Source of the DNA: an uncultured Bacteroidota bacterium
Lineage (GTDB): Bacteria > Bacteroidota > Bacteroidia > Bacteroidales > 4484-276
Assembly: GCA_903944895.1 (NCBI GenBank)
Contig: CAJATL010000275.1
Location: forward strand, 1-55,290
DNA: 55,290 nucleotides
Reading direction: 5' to 3'
Below, one piece after another: positions 8,302-15,815 of the stretch (its first letter is position 1; each line of letters begins with the position of its first letter). Position numbers and translations under genes: made by a program. The notes under the pieces are model-generated. The model ran no database searches. It saw nothing but the letters and a program-made list of their open reading frames with translations, and was not told where the DNA came from.

Positions 8302-10857
8302 TTATTTGCCCGACACGGAGTTGATCATGTTCAAACAACGAAAAACAGGTTTTAAATTTTGATCAGCGATTACGCTTTTAGTTTCAAATACTGTTTCTAT
8401 TTTCTCACCGGGTAAAACGTCAAAGAAATTTTGGTCGAAATAACCATCAACACCGGGATATTCAAGTGAGAGGTTTTTTGTCAGGTGTTTGCTGGAAATA
8501 ATAATTCGATAGCCACCCTCGATTTTTTCGACCTGAATTTCGGGATCAACAGCAGGTAAAAGCAGGTTTTTAGGCTTTTCGAAATAGAGCAGGTTTTTAG
8601 CGATGATTTTATCATGAACCTCAATTTCTGCCGAAAAAACAAGCCTTCGTTTGTCAAAATCCATAAGGAGATCAGCGGCTGGTATCTGAAAACACATCTT
8701 GCTTTGATTTCCTTTAAGGAGGGTAGGAGTGTCGTTTTTCCAGAGAATCTTCCCGTCAAAATCCATCAGCTTCATTTTTAAAATGGCATCAAAATCCCTG
8801 GGTTCATCCGAAATTAAGTACACCTTTAAGAAATCATTTTCCAAAACAGGCGAAACCATTGTTTGAGCAAAGGCCTCTTTAGCAAAATAATGCAAGGCTT
8901 TCCAGTTTCCATAATAATCTACCGACGACCACGAAGTTACCGGCCAGCAATCGTTTAACTGCCAGTAAAGCGTTCCCATGCAGCGCGGCATTGCACGTCG
9001 GTGGGCTTCAATAGCTGAGGTGATTCCCTCAGCCTGTAACAACTGGCTCACATAAACGTAATCCTCAAAACCCGAAGGAATTTTATAGTTCCGCTCCATG
9101 TAAATATTGATCAACTCGGTGCCACGTGGATGTTTTTGATGAACCTGTAAAACCGGTGAGCCAATTTTGAGGTCTTCGGGAAGTGTAAATTTGTTGATCG
9201 AATTCATGGCTGGCATCCCCTGAAAACCATATTCGCTCATAAAGCGTCCGACTTTTTCGGTGTAAATTTCAAAAGGCTGCTCTCCCCACCATACGCCCCA
9301 ATAATGTGCATCGCCACTGAGCAAACTTTCCTTTCGGCCCCAGCCAAACGACGGTGAAGAAGGGTGATAAGGCCTTGCGGGATCGAGTTTTTGAAGGGCT
9401 TCGGGAATTACCTGATCGAAAATTTTAAGATAATTATGCCAGATTTCGGAAGAATCTCTTTCAGAATAGCCAAACTGCTTTTGCCATCCCCAGTTATGCC
9501 AGGCTTCGTCAACCTCGTTGTTGCCGCACCAAAGCGCGACACTTGGATGGTTTCGCAACCTGATGATGTTGTCTTCGGCCTCTCTTTTTACATTTTCGAT
9601 AAAGGCCTCATCGCCGGGATACAGGTTGCAGGCAAACATAAAATCCTGCCACACCAGAATCCCGTTTTCATCGCAGAGGTCATAAAAAATATCATTTTCA
9701 TAAATGCCACCACCCCAAACACGCAACATGTTCATATTTGCCGCTTTAGCCGATAAAATCAATGCTTTGTATTTTTCGGGAGTTGTGCGTGTTGTGAAAC
9801 TTTCGGAAGGAATATAATTTGCGCCTTTCATAAAAACCGGCTGCCCATTGAGTTTGAAGTAAAACGACCGGCCAATAGAATCCGGCTCCTGTACAAGTTC
9901 GATTTTGCGAACGCCGAAGCTGGTGTTTTTTATCGCCGAAAACCCGTCACTATTATTAATCCTTAATTCTGCCTGATAAAGATGATGCTCACCCAGGCCA
10001 TTGCTCCACCATAGTTCAGGATTTTCGATCTCAAAAGGAAAACTTAAATTATTTGTCCCTTTCACCAGATTAATTTTGGTGCAAACAGTTTTTTTATCAT
10101 TCACATAAAACCGGAAAGCTGCATTGCCTTCTTTACTACTCAGAATGTTTGCTTCGATCCTCATTGCCGCCTTTCCGGCCAGGAGGCTGTCTGTAGAAAG
10201 ATAAATATTTTGTATTAGCAAATCGTCCCAGGCCTGAATGGTGACCGATCTCCAAATGCCGCAGGTTAAAAACTTTGGCCCCCAGTCCCAGCCGGATTGA
10301 TAGGCTGCTTTGCGCGAAAAAACCCGGTTGTCGGGTAATTTGTAGGTTAATTTTGCTGCTTTTAATGAATCCTGGATTGCTGATGGTAAAAAACTAATTT
10401 CCAGAAGATTTCCTTTTTCTTTAAGAAAAGGCTTTGCATCAACCTTCCAGGTGCGGAACATGTTGTCGCAGGTCAAAATAGTTTGTCCGTTGAGGCTGAC
10501 TTCGGCATAGGTGTCGAGGCCTTCAAAATTGAGATAGATATTTTCTTTTTGAAGGATTTCATTTTCCATGTCAAAAGTTGAGCGATACATCCAGGTTTCC
10601 TTTCCAACCCATTGCAGCTTGTTTTCTTCATCACGGTAAAAAGGCTCTTCGATGATTTTATTGTGGAGCAAATCGGTGTGAACCGTTCCCGGAACCGTTG
10701 CCTGCATCCAGTTTGAGTCGGTGGGGTTTTTAAATTCCCAACCGGTGTTAAGGCTTTTGAAAATCATATCTGTTGAAGTATTTTGCCGGCAACCGGCAAT
10801 AAAAATTGCGATGTAAACGATTAAAAACCATGAGTTAAAACGTAAAATTGTTTTCAT
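8302..10857 (-). CDS. Beta-mannosidase, GH2, lipoprotein
   Basis: This 851-aa protein has a lipoprotein signal (IAGC, Cys at about residue 23). Domain order follows GH2 beta-mannosidases: jelly-roll sugar-binding domain (VPGTVHTDLLHN), Ig-like domain, then a TIM barrel with NMLRVWGGGIYENDIFYD, the acid/base Glu in WCGNNEVDEAW (~residue 446) and the nucleophile Glu in FMSEYGFQGMP (~residue 543), plus C-terminal beta domains. It removes the beta-1,4-linked mannose of the N-glycan core or mannan/mannooligosaccharides. Together with GH92, GH29 and the glycosylasparaginase it completes a plausible N-glycan dismantling set. Probably surface- or periplasm-anchored. Confidence 0.95.
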   Translation of the reverse strand: MKTILRFNSWFLIVYIAIFIAGCRQNTSTDMIFKSLNTGWEFKNPTDSNWMQATVPGTVHTDLLHNKIIEEPFYRDEENKLQWVGKETWMYRSTFDMENEILQKENIYLNFEGLDTYAEVSLNGQTILTCDNMFRTWKVDAKPFLKEKGNLLEISFLPSAIQDSLKAAKLTYKLPDNRVFSRKAAYQSGWDWGPKFLTCGIWRSVTIQAWDDLLIQNIYLSTDSLLAGKAAMRIEANILSSKEGNAAFRFYVNDKKTVCTKINLVKGTNNLSFPFEIENPELWWSNGLGEHHLYQAELRINNSDGFSAIKNTSFGVRKIELVQEPDSIGRSFYFKLNGQPVFMKGANYIPSESFTTRTTPEKYKALILSAKAANMNMLRVWGGGIYENDIFYDLCDENGILVWQDFMFACNLYPGDEAFIENVKREAEDNIIRLRNHPSVALWCGNNEVDEAWHNWGWQKQFGYSERDSSEIWHNYLKIFDQVIPEALQKLDPARPYHPSSPSFGWGRKESLLSGDAHYWGVWWGEQPFEIYTEKVGRFMSEYGFQGMPAMNSINKFTLPEDLKIGSPVLQVHQKHPRGTELINIYMERNYKIPSGFEDYVYVSQLLQAEGITSAIEAHRRAMPRCMGTLYWQLNDCWPVTSWSSVDYYGNWKALHYFAKEAFAQTMVSPVLENDFLKVYLISDEPRDFDAILKMKLMDFDGKILWKNDTPTLLKGNQSKMCFQIPAADLLMDFDKRRLVFSAEIEVHDKIIAKNLLYFEKPKNLLLPAVDPEIQVEKIEGGYRIIISSKHLTKNLSLEYPGVDGYFDQNFFDVLPGEKIETVFETKSVIADQNLKPVFRCLNMINSVSGK

Positions 10858-11142
10858 TTGCCCGGCGATTTGATGAATTTCGAATATTACGACAGCATTC
10901 TGCTGCCATTAAATTTGAGGATAAAAGTACAAATATGTCCTAAACTGGGACGTTCCGGGTGATTTATAAATGCAAAATTTATCAAATAAAATCCACTTTG
11001 CTTGTTTACAGGTCATCTGACGTTTAGGCTATTCCTTTATAGCATGTAATTTAATCTGTTAAACAATTTCGGCAGCCTGATTTGTTGTATGTAGGGTGGC
11101 TGATGTTTGAATAGATGATGTATCACATTCCTTAATCTCCAT
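10858..11142. other. Non-coding gap before the mutS2-bracketed islet
   Basis: No credible coding frame is visible. On the minus strand a TACTTTTA box (close to TAnnTTTG) near 10923-10930 could serve the beta-mannosidase gene. The rest is AT-rich and ends at the left mutS2-like repeat. Confidence 0.5.
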
Positions 11143-11153
11143 TTTTCCCTACT
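11136..11153 (+). repeat. 18-bp direct repeat, left copy (flanks hicBA)
   Basis: TCTCCATTTTTCCCTACT here is identical to 11818-11835, so the hicBA unit is enclosed by an exact 18-bp direct repeat. The last 11 bases (TTTTCCCTACT) also occur at 12942-12952 before intact mutS2, giving three copies in the islet. Confidence 0.8.
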
Positions 11154-11261
11154 TTTGCCAAAAAATAATAATCATTGATTTTTCCAGAAAGCTTTGAAGA
11201 AAAAATAGGTTTCGACCAGGTCAGGCGAATGCTGAAAACGCATTGCGTAAGCCGGATGGGC
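11143..11261 (+). repeat. Left copy of mutS2 promoter/5' end direct repeat
   Basis: These 119 bp align without gaps to 12942-13060 at an offset of 1799 bp, with 9 mismatches by eye (about 92% identity). The copy includes the TACTTTTG -7 box, the TTG start and the first ~29 codons of mutS2. Several of the differences inside the coding part are synonymous, so it resembles a diverged allele rather than a fresh copy. With the right copy it brackets the four-gene islet. Confidence 0.9.
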
Positions 11262-11336
11262 AGAAATTGCAGAACAATGATTGGTGAATTTTTTGTTACT
11301 TTTGGCAGAAATAAAATAGTATGGAACGAATCATAA
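11175..11336 (+). pseudogene. mutS2 5' fragment (truncated)
   Basis: From TTG at 11175 a 53-codon frame begins MIFPESFEEKIGFDQVRRML, nearly identical to the intact MutS2 N-terminus at 12974, then diverges after about residue 29 (near 11261) into unrelated sequence and stops at 11336, overlapping the hicB start. It cannot make a functional MutS2. It is the broken left end of a duplication or of an imported segment. Its QVRRML differs from QVLRML in the intact gene. Confidence 0.8.
11297..11304 (+). promoter_or_regulatory. -7 box of hicB promoter (TACTTTTG)
   Basis: TACTTTTG matches the Bacteroidota consensus TAnnTTTG and lies 16 bp before the hicB ATG, implying a very short leader. Confidence 0.5.
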
Positions 11337-11545
11337 ACTTACATATCGAGAAGTTGCCTGAAGGTTTCTATCTCGCCACTTCAGATAGTATTCAAGGGCT
11401 TATTGCTCAAGGCAGGACTTTTGCTGAAACAATCGAGATCGCCAAAGATGTAGCAAAAAAACTCATTGAGGCACAGGAAGATCAAATTCCGAATTTGCTT
11501 TTGCTTTCCGATAGTTTTGATTATCCTCTGGTAATTGGCGTATAA
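11321..11545 (+). CDS. hicB: HicB-like antitoxin
   Basis: This 74-aa protein has the HicB/DUF1902-type partial RNase-H-like fold: a short strand pair (INLHIEKLPEGFYLATSDS), IQGLIAQGRTFAETIEIAKDVAKKLI, and a short tail. It lacks a long C-terminal DNA-binding domain. hicA starts 1 bp after its stop codon, so the two are certainly co-transcribed. HicB proteins bind and block the HicA RNase. Here the antitoxin comes first, reversed from the classic hicA-hicB order. It lies inside the mutS2-bracketed islet. Confidence 0.87.
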   Translation: MERIINLHIEKLPEGFYLATSDSIQGLIAQGRTFAETIEIAKDVAKKLIEAQEDQIPNLLLLSDSFDYPLVIGV

Positions 11546-11546
11546 T

Positions 11547-11774
11547 ATGGGACAACTTTCCGGATATCGTTACAGAGAAATTATCCGAATTTTGAAACGA
11601 TTTGGATTCGTTTTTTATCGGCAAGCAGCAGGAAGCCATGAAATCTGGTACAATCCATTAACGAACAAATATACCACGATACCTAATCATTCCGGCGATA
11701 TGCCCGAAGGCACTTTGAAGGCAATATTGAAACAAGCCGCTATTGATGTTGACGAATTCATTAAATTGAAATAG
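11547..11774 (+). CDS. hicA: HicA mRNA interferase toxin
   Basis: The ATG at 11547 (MGQLSGYRYREII) is preferred over an upstream in-frame TTG at 11535 because it follows the hicB stop directly. The 75-aa product has the dsRBD-like HicA fold: REIIRILKRFGFVFYRQAAGSHEIWYN, with His31 of the GSH motif as the expected catalytic residue, and IPNHSGDMPEGTLKAILKQA at the C-terminus. HicA toxins cleave mRNA when freed from HicB. Length is typical. Confidence 0.92.
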   Translation: MGQLSGYRYREIIRILKRFGFVFYRQAAGSHEIWYNPLTNKYTTIPNHSGDMPEGTLKAILKQAAIDVDEFIKLK

Positions 11775-11817
11775 CCAATTTCTTTTTGATTGTAGCCAAT
11801 TTCCATCTTCTCCATCT

Positions 11818-11835
11818 TCTCCATTTTTCCCTACT
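11818..11835 (+). repeat. 18-bp direct repeat, right copy (flanks hicBA)
   Basis: Identical to 11136-11153. After the shared 18 bases the sequence departs from the mutS2 leader (TACTAATG instead of TACTTTTG), so only the upstream edge of the mutS2 promoter region is repeated here. Confidence 0.8.
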
Positions 11836-12122
11836 AATGACTTTCTATTTTTGATTTTTTTTGAGGAACGAAATTTTGTATTGACAAAAGGTCAAAAACA
11901 ATCACCCAGAATCATAGAAGAAAAATAAGAAATGCAAATATCAGGCATTGGCAAATTGGTTTAGGTTCCTGCACCACACGGAAAATTTTATTAATTGTGG
12001 CTCCATGAAAGAAGTTTTGGAACAGCGTGTGAAAAGATGCAGAGCATTGGCAGCTAGCCTAAATTTACAGTGCGAAATCAAACTCTTATGACAAAAACAA
12101 GCAAACTGACTTAAATTTTCCG

Positions 12123-12130
12123 TAACTTTG
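12123..12130 (+). promoter_or_regulatory. -7 box of the GNAT-like module (TAACTTTG)
   Basis: TAACTTTG fits TAnnTTTG and ends only 4 bp before the ATG at 12135. With usual spacing, transcription would start at or next to the start codon, so the mRNA may be leaderless. No Shine-Dalgarno-like sequence lies between. Confidence 0.5.
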
Positions 12131-12134
12131 ACAA

Positions 12135-12662
12135 ATGGGAAGAAAGATAATTAATTACCTCGACTTTGCTGTTGACAAGCTGACTCGTTCCATTGAAAAT
12201 GCAGTTACGGGTGACCGTTTTCTTACTGAAATAACGCATTTGACTAATGTTGACCTAAAACAGGTAAGCAAGAAAAAGGGATGGGAATTTAACTGGAAAA
12301 TGGAGCTAAATTACAACGACAGAGAGGTTTACAAATTAACTATTCAAAACAATCCTGATATTATTCAGGGGCTGATGAGTTTAAGAATGGAGGATAATTA
12401 TATTTACATGCCACTAATCGAAAGTGCTCCATTCAATAAAGGGCAGGGAAAAATCTACCTCGGTACCCCCGGAAATCTGGTAGCCTTTGCCTGTCGGCTT
12501 TCATTCCAGAAAGGTTTTGCAGGTTTCGTTTCGTTTCATTCAAAAACACAACTTATCGCTCACTACACTAAAACTTTAGGTGCATTTCATTTCGGGGGAC
12601 ACTTGATGATTATTAACACCGATGCAGCAATAAAATTAGTTGACAAATACTTTAAATCATAA
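12135..12662 (+). CDS. GNAT-like acetyltransferase-fold protein, candidate toxin
   Basis: This 175-aa protein is not a family I can name with certainty. The second half has the layout of a GNAT acetyltransferase: strand IYLGTPGNLVAFACRLSF, a glycine-bearing loop (QKGFAGFVSF), a helix TQLIAHYTKTLGA ending like the 'Y-x-x-x-G' acetyl-CoA motif, and a last strand HLMIINTDAAIKLVDKYF. The N-terminal ~80 residues are charged and unlike typical housekeeping GNATs. It sits 4 bp before a 56-aa basic protein in an islet that also carries HicBA. By position and size I infer a toxin-like enzyme with the small gene as partner; an ordinary modifying enzyme remains possible. Confidence 0.6.
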   Translation: MGRKIINYLDFAVDKLTRSIENAVTGDRFLTEITHLTNVDLKQVSKKKGWEFNWKMELNYNDREVYKLTIQNNPDIIQGLMSLRMEDNYIYMPLIESAPFNKGQGKIYLGTPGNLVAFACRLSFQKGFAGFVSFHSKTQLIAHYTKTLGAFHFGGHLMIINTDAAIKLVDKYFKS

Positions 12663-12666
12663 CACA

Positions 12667-12837
12667 ATGGGATTAATTAGAGAACCTTTGGATGTTGACT
12701 TTGTAGTTGACCCACGGCCTTTGACAAATGAAGAAAAGGAAGCCATCAGCAATTATATCCAGGCATATAAAGCAAAGCATTCCGATAAAAAGAAAACTGT
12801 TAAGAAATCGAAAACAAGGGGAAAGATTACAGCATAA
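12667..12837 (+). CDS. Small basic partner protein, candidate antitoxin (56 aa)
   Basis: The ATG at 12667 follows the GNAT-like stop by 4 bp, so the two genes form a tight operon; an in-frame start at 12640 would overlap the upstream gene and is less likely. The product has an acidic/hydrophobic N-terminus (MGLIREPLDVDFVVDPRPLT), a short helix (NEEKEAISNYIQAYKA) and a Lys/Arg-rich tail. No known domain is recognised. Size, tail charge and coupling resemble small antitoxins, with the bound partner being the GNAT-like protein; this is inference. Confidence 0.65.
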   Translation: MGLIREPLDVDFVVDPRPLTNEEKEAISNYIQAYKAKHSDKKKTVKKSKTRGKITA

Positions 12838-12941
12838 ACAATTTTTTGCTTTTTTATTGCCAAATATGGCTGCTGCTGGTTAGCCGACTTTGTATTGCAC
12901 AAAAATCTTTTGAAATCCAGTTTGAATTAGTCAGTATTTGA

Positions 12942-13060
12942 TTTTCCCTACTTTTGCCAAAAAAATATAATCATTGATTTTTCCAGAAAACTTTGAAGAA
13001 AAAATTGGTTTCGACCAGGTGCTGCGCATGCTGAAAACGCATTGCGTGAGCCGGATGGGC
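12942..13060 (+). repeat. Right copy of mutS2 promoter/5' end direct repeat (intact gene)
   Basis: The intact counterpart of 11143-11261. It spans the mutS2 -7 box (TACTTTTG, 12949-12956), the TTG start and about 29 codons. The two copies limit the 1.8-kb islet; recombination between them would delete all four islet genes and restore one mutS2 start. Confidence 0.9.
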
Positions 13061-15406
13061 GAAATTTATGTCGAGAAAATCAGGTTCAACAACCGCTTCG
13101 ACATCCTGAAAAAAATATTGGGTCAGGCCGAGGAATTCCGCCAGATACTCATGTTCGGCAAGCCTTTTCCGGCGCAAAACTATTTTAACCTCATCCCCGA
13201 ACTCGAAAGAATTGCTATCCCCGGAACTTTCATTTACCAGGAAAATCTTTTCGATCTGAAGACTTCTCTCGAATCGATCAATGATGTGCTGGTTTACCTG
13301 AAAGAACTCCATGAATCAAGGTTCCCGCTGCTGCTTCAGATTTTGTCGAACGTTGAAGTTGACCGGCAGATTATGCGCGAAATCGACCGCATCATCAACG
13401 AAAAGGGACAAATAAAAGACAACGCTTCCGACAGACTTAAAGAAATCAGGCAAAGGCTGGTGAAGTTGTCAGGTGAGATTGATAAGGCCATCCGCCAGGT
13501 TTTGATAAATGCCCGCAAAAATGGCTGGGTAAATCCAAACGATGACCTGACTTTGCGGGACGGAAGGCTTGTAATTCCGGTTCCGGCCACACACAAGCGA
13601 AAAATCAGGGGTTTCATTCATGATGAATCCGCTACCGGGCAAACGGTTTTTATCGAACCTGCCGAAGCACTCGAAGCCAATAACGAAATCCGTGAACTCG
13701 AAAATGCCGAAAAACGTGAAATTATCCGTATTCTCACCGAATTTACAAACCTGATCCGCCCCGAAATTGATCAGTTAATCGCGGCTTACCAGTTTCTGGG
13801 ATTGGTGGATTTTATCAGGGCCAAAGCAAAATTTGCCATTCAGATTGAGGCAGTGCTCCCTCTTTTAAACGATAAAACCATTATCGAATGGTTCGACGCA
13901 AAGCATCCGTTGTTATTCCTGTCTCACAAAAACCAGAAAAAACAGGTCGAGACACTATCTTTAAAATTGGACGAAAATCAGCGGATACTCGTCATTTCAG
14001 GGCCAAATGCCGGCGGTAAATCAGTCTGCCTCAAAACTGTGGGATTGCTGCAGTACATGTTACAATGCGGACTTCTGGTGCCGATGCGCGAAACCTCCGA
14101 AACCGGCATTTTCAGGGATATCTTTATTGATATTGGTGACGAGCAATCCATCGAAAACGATTTAAGCACCTACACTTCTCATTTGCGGAATATGAAGTTT
14201 TTTTCGCTCAAATCCGGGCGGCAAACTTTGTTTCTGATTGATGAATTTGGTACCGGTACCGAGCCACAGCTTGGAGGAGCCATTGCTGAGGCTGTTCTCG
14301 AACATCTTAACCGGAAATTAGCTTTTGGGGTGGTCACCACGCATTACACCAATCTTAAAATGCTTGCCGACAAAACGCCGGGCCTGGTTAATGGCGCCAT
14401 GCTTTTCGATACACGGCAAATGCAGCCTTTGTTTAAACTTCAGATGGGAAACCCGGGCAGTTCTTTTGCTTTCGAGATTGCCCGAAAAACCGGTTTTCCT
14501 ACCCATATTCTTCAAAATGCCGAAAAAAAAGTTGGCAAAGGCCAGCTTAAATTTGAGGAACAACTTCAGCAACTTGAGCTCGAGAAAAAGGAACTCAACG
14601 AAAAGCAGAGGGAAATGTCCATCAATGAAGAAAAGTTGAAAATGCAGGTTTCTAAATACAACCAGTTGGTTCAGGATTTGGAAGCTTCTAAAACCAACAT
14701 TTTAAAGGAAGCTAAAAGTGCGGCAGCACTGGTAATTGCCGGATCGAATAAACTGGTCGAAAATACTATACGTGAAATCCGTGAAAACCAGGCTGAAAAG
14801 GAAAAAACAAAACAGTTACGCGAAAAGTTAAAAGAGGAGGCCGGTAAAATCGAAAAGGCTGGTGTCGAAACAAAGGCGTCAGCGCCTGCAAAGGTTGAAT
14901 TGGTTAGGAAAAAGGTAAAACCTGTACCGGAAATTGAAAGGATTTTCGTTGGCAACAGGGTCAGGATTTCGCCTCAACAGACTGTTGGCGAAGTAATCGA
15001 AATTATTGGTGATGATGCCGTTGTGAGTTTTGGAAGCGTGATCATGAAGACACCTTTATCTAAAATTGTAAATGTTGGAGAGGAAGAGCTTCATCAGAAA
15101 GTGTTGATCCGAAGAAGCAATTACGGCAACATCATCAACGAGATCAACGCCAAGATGCAAAACTTTAAACTTACCCTCGATTTGCGCGGACAAAGGGCTG
15201 AGGAAGCTATCCCGAACCTCCAGAAATACATCGATGAAGCTATTTTGCTCAGCATTAAAGAAGTCAGGATTTTGCATGGAAAGGGCAACGGGATTCTCCG
15301 CGATATCATCAGAAGCCAGTTGAGGGCAATCCCTGAAGTCAAGAAATTTAATGATGAACACATCGAGCAGGGCGGGCATGGAATCACGGTTGTTTCACTA
15401 AAATGA
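12974..15406 (+). CDS. mutS2: Endonuclease MutS2
   Basis: This 810-aa protein is a full-length MutS2. It starts at TTG 12974; a stop lies two codons upstream in frame and the next Met is at residue 19 (MLKTHC), inside the conserved N-terminus, so TTG is the likely start. Domains: clamp/lever region, ATPase with Walker A GPNAGGKS (~residue 342) and Walker B LFLIDEFGTGTEP (~residue 419), a long Lys/Glu coiled coil (~520-640), a KOW-like segment, and a C-terminal Smr nuclease domain with LDLRG (~733) and HGKGNG. MutS2 suppresses homologous recombination and also acts on collided ribosomes in some bacteria. Its promoter region is duplicated upstream around an islet. Confidence 0.96.
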   Translation: MIFPENFEEKIGFDQVLRMLKTHCVSRMGEIYVEKIRFNNRFDILKKILGQAEEFRQILMFGKPFPAQNYFNLIPELERIAIPGTFIYQENLFDLKTSLESINDVLVYLKELHESRFPLLLQILSNVEVDRQIMREIDRIINEKGQIKDNASDRLKEIRQRLVKLSGEIDKAIRQVLINARKNGWVNPNDDLTLRDGRLVIPVPATHKRKIRGFIHDESATGQTVFIEPAEALEANNEIRELENAEKREIIRILTEFTNLIRPEIDQLIAAYQFLGLVDFIRAKAKFAIQIEAVLPLLNDKTIIEWFDAKHPLLFLSHKNQKKQVETLSLKLDENQRILVISGPNAGGKSVCLKTVGLLQYMLQCGLLVPMRETSETGIFRDIFIDIGDEQSIENDLSTYTSHLRNMKFFSLKSGRQTLFLIDEFGTGTEPQLGGAIAEAVLEHLNRKLAFGVVTTHYTNLKMLADKTPGLVNGAMLFDTRQMQPLFKLQMGNPGSSFAFEIARKTGFPTHILQNAEKKVGKGQLKFEEQLQQLELEKKELNEKQREMSINEEKLKMQVSKYNQLVQDLEASKTNILKEAKSAAALVIAGSNKLVENTIREIRENQAEKEKTKQLREKLKEEAGKIEKAGVETKASAPAKVELVRKKVKPVPEIERIFVGNRVRISPQQTVGEVIEIIGDDAVVSFGSVIMKTPLSKIVNVGEEELHQKVLIRRSNYGNIINEINAKMQNFKLTLDLRGQRAEEAIPNLQKYIDEAILLSIKEVRILHGKGNGILRDIIRSQLRAIPEVKKFNDEHIEQGGHGITVVSLK

Positions 15407-15511
15407 TCTGATTTTAGGTGCAAGTGCTGAACTTTATTTTATACCTCTTGTTTCTTGGTTGTAAGAATAACTATTTCAATAATTATAAATCACTACTCAA
15501 AAATCTAATAC

Positions 15512-15754
15512 ATGAAAGAAAAGATTTTGAAATTTATGCCATTAACAGCCATAATTGGTCTGGTTGCAGGCGCAATCGGCGGATACATTTATTACATCAA
15601 GATTGGCTGTACCTCGGGAACTTGCCCGCTTACTTCGAATCCTTATCTGTCGATTCTTTGGGGTGCTGCCATGGGTTATTTGGTTGGCGATATGTTCACA
15701 AAGCGTAAACCTGCTGCAACCTCAGTGAACAAAGAAGTTTCCGGCGAAAAATAA
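15512..15754 (+). CDS. DUF6132 family small membrane protein
   Basis: This 80-aa protein has two predicted membrane helices: one at FMPLTAIIGLVAGAIGGYIYY and one at YLSILWGAAMGYLVGDMF. Between them is the family signature GCTSGTCPLTSNP with two Cys. DUF6132 proteins are common in Bacteroidota, often near thioredoxin or sulfur-related genes; the Cys pair may be redox-active or bind a ligand, but function is unknown. It follows mutS2 by ~105 bp on the same strand. Confidence 0.85.
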   Translation: MKEKILKFMPLTAIIGLVAGAIGGYIYYIKIGCTSGTCPLTSNPYLSILWGAAMGYLVGDMFTKRKPAATSVNKEVSGEK

Positions 15755-15815
15755 TTTTCGGGTTCTTTCCCGTTTCCTTTAATGACAAAAACTGTTCTCA
15801 TTTTGGAATTCTTTA

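Larger units (their letters stand above)
11775..12134. other. Intergenic spacer between the two islet modules
   Basis: About 360 bp without a supported gene. It contains the second 18-bp repeat copy (11818-11835) and, at its end, the promoter of the next module. A 22-codon frame at 12005-12073 has no other support. No transposase or integrase remnant is recognisable. Confidence 0.5.

Noticed and set aside
12005-12073. 22-codon frame in the spacer between islet modules
   Set aside because: Too short, no start signal and no similarity; likely chance.
11136-13060. Integrative element with its own integrase or transposase in the mutS2 islet
   Set aside because: No recombinase gene, terminal inverted repeats or short target-site duplication could be seen; only the long mutS2 repeat and the 18-bp motif.
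15418-15708. 96-codon plus-strand frame overlapping the DUF6132 gene
   Set aside because: Wrong frame relative to the recognisable DUF6132 signature.
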